DNA of 64,000 nucleotides from contig JAVLUZ010000143.1 in assembly GCA_036768485.1 (NCBI GenBank), positions 6,407,541-6,471,540 on the forward strand. The letters run 5' to 3'. The notes under the pieces were generated by a model. That model was given only the letters and a program-made list of their open reading frames with translations. It had not been told where the DNA came from and made no database searches. Made by a program: the position numbers and the translations under genes. Position 1 is the stretch's first letter. Every line of letters starts with the position of its first letter. Below, in pieces: positions 1 to 64,000 of the stretch. The stretch is from Mermis nigrescens (taxonomy: Eukaryota; Nematoda; Enoplea; Mermithida; Mermithidae).

Positions 1-146
1 AAGGCCATTTATTTGCCGAAAAAGCTCAAAAATGATGTTTTACAGGGATACGATCGTTTTTCGCTATAGAACCGTTTTTTCCGAAGCACTTGACTATCTA
101 CCAATTTTTACTTTCCGTCTGAAAGTTTGACCATGCGCGCCTATGA
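1..146. repeat. family C repeat, truncated by window start
   Basis: The 3' part of the family C element seen complete at 28,365-28,782 and 57,440-57,800: a CGCTATAGAACCGTTTTT..CGAAGCACTT block, then CTTTCCGTCTGAAAGTTTGACC..GCGC. The rest lies outside the window. Confidence 0.7.
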
Positions 147-164
147 TTAGAGACACGACGGATA

Positions 165-352
165 AAAGGTGTTTGATGTTCAATTTATTCCAACTCATTT
201 TAGATATTTTGTCAAAATTTATAAAGTTAGCATTATCAGAAATAACGGAAAATGATATTTTTGACGCGCATCCACCATTTTTGAGCCCAGAGAAGCGCCT
301 TAGAAAAACTTTTTCGGTTTCACCTCCCCCAAAATTTTCCTGTTGCGCGTGT
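165..352. repeat. family A repeat remnant
   Basis: Contains the family A block TTTTTGACGCGCATCCACCA, then TTTTTGAGCCCAGA and a decayed end; the central palindrome is lost. It lies in the intron after exon 35 (direction of transcription). Confidence 0.55.
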
Positions 353-387
353 CTGCCCACGTGAAGGATATAATGGGAATAGCATAC

Positions 388-63128
<62,741 letters not shown>

Positions 63129-63328
63129 CTAAGTTTTGACTTTCGGCAACAAATGCATACATAAATGCATACTTTACACACAGAAATACTCTAAAATTAG
63201 AAACAACATTTTTCATCAAAAACATCGACATATCTATTAGGTCAGGAAAATTTACATATGAAATCATTGATTACAAGTTTTATTCTTGAAACTGCTATTT
63301 ATAAGAGATAACTTTGGCGTATCACTAG

Positions 63329-63916
63329 GGTGCCCGGATGTACTGATTTTATCAGGATTGCACTGATTTTTAGAAGCTCGTCCTGATTCTAAAAATGTCC
63401 TGATTTTGTCCTGAAATTCGGTTTCCCATCCTGATTTGTCCTGATTTTATTGATATTGCCATGAAAGATTCATTGCTTGATGAAACAAATGAGTTAAACT
63501 CATCATTGAAAGCTTCTTCTGATAAATTTAATAATTTGCCGATTAATAAAAAATGGTTCACTTTGTTTCGAACCAAAATTTTGTTGATTTGAAAACTCTA
63601 ATTAGCGTAATTTTTTCGATTCCTACATCAAACGCAGCCGTGAAACGAGTATATTCTCCTTGTACAAAAAGCAGTGGACAGACGATCGGAATCGATTGAA
63701 TCTTAAAACCGTGAAATGCTTGCTTCAAATTAAAACAAATTATTCTTTATCGTGTGGTAAAATGTATAAAAAGATTATGGGTGACGGAAATTTGCTGAAT
63801 CAGATATCGTCTAACAGTAAATACGTGTGAATTTGATGTCTTATAAACGTTATTTTGAAAAGTGCTACTTTTTTTAAACGTCCTGATTTTGGACCAAAGG
63901 TATCTGGGCACCCTAC
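63329..63916 (+). mobile_element. hAT-like transposon remnant
   Basis: Bounded by an exact 8-bp direct repeat ATCACTAG (63,321-63,328 and 63,917-63,924) and by inverted ends GGTGCCCGGAT / ATCTGGGCACC. Several TCCTGATTTT motifs lie near both ends. The interior encodes a broken transposase C-terminus (separate entry). Confidence 0.85.
63454..63830 (+). pseudogene. hAT transposase C-terminal fragment, frameshifted
   Basis: Three pieces in changing frames: NNLPINKKWFTLFRTKILLI (about 63,530-63,585, then a stop), ISVIFSIPTSNAAVKRVY (about 63,603-63,656), and, in the next frame from 63,657, SLYKKQWTDDRNRLNLKTVK followed by CLLQIKTNYSLSCGKMYKKI up to a stop at 63,830. The IPTSNAAVKRV.S pattern followed by ..DRNRL...TV is the conserved hAT C-terminal dimerisation region. 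At least one frameshift and one stop make it non-functional. It sits in an intron upstream of exon 1 of the window, antisense to the gene. Confidence 0.8.
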
Positions 63917-64000
63917 ATCACTAGTTTTTTTCAACAACGATTGGAAGTACTTTTTGTTTTGTAAAAGCCACAAATTCTCAGAAAACTTGATCTCAGCAGA

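Noticed and set aside
63140..63267. Longer version of exon 1 reaching 63,267
   Set aside because: The upstream residues (FRVFLCVKYAFMYAFV) have no spectrin pattern, and acceptor AGs exist at 63,129-63,130 and 63,140-63,141.

Overview
This window is eukaryotic: AT-rich, intron-rich DNA carrying a single protein-coding gene on the minus strand. I pieced it together from 35 exons (about 8 kb of coding sequence, roughly 2,670 residues) running from about 63,128 down to 388. The product is the C-terminal two-thirds of a beta-heavy (karst-type) spectrin. It has half a spectrin repeat, 18 complete repeats, the C-terminal partial repeat that pairs with alpha-spectrin, a Ser/Thr/Pro-rich linker, a PH domain and a Ser/Pro-rich tail that leaves the window. 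Eighteen complete repeats before the partial one exceed the 16 of a conventional beta-spectrin, and there are still no calponin-homology domains. That, together with the PH-domain wording, is why I call it beta-heavy. Both gene ends (CH domains, SH3 repeat, first repeats; last exons and stop) lie outside the window. The organism is a metazoan, most likely an arthropod. An insect such as a sap-sucking hemipteran is possible, but I cannot prove that.

Layout, following the gene 5' to 3' (high to low coordinates): 63-26 kb, spectrin repeats in exons 1-22; 25-11.8 kb, the last repeats and the tetramerisation half-repeat (exons 23-30); 9.98-7.5 kb, the low-complexity linker (exons 31-32); 3.46-1.3 kb, the PH domain (exons 33-34); 0.5 kb, tail exon 35. 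Exon junctions are phase-consistent throughout, mostly phase 0. The exception is the intron inside the PH domain, where no ordinary acceptor gives the right frame.

The introns are packed with short non-autonomous DNA transposons, many with terminal inverted repeats and target duplications legible by eye. They include several hAT-like families with 7-8 bp duplications (labelled B, D, E and probably F), mariner-like foldback elements with TA duplications, a Harbinger-like element with TAA duplications, and one hAT copy that keeps a broken transposase C-terminus (63.3-63.9 kb). Families A, C, G, H, I, K, L and M are defined only by repetition inside this window. Several elements are nested.

Two patterns stand out. 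First, families with unrelated ends (A, B, D, E, H, M) share the same central 15-mer, CGGCGCGAAGCGCCG, whose core GCGAAGC is a known ultra-stable DNA mini-hairpin. Second, five of eight clear copies of family F end within about 9-26 nt of a splice site of this gene. No bacterial, CRISPR or RNA-gene features were seen.
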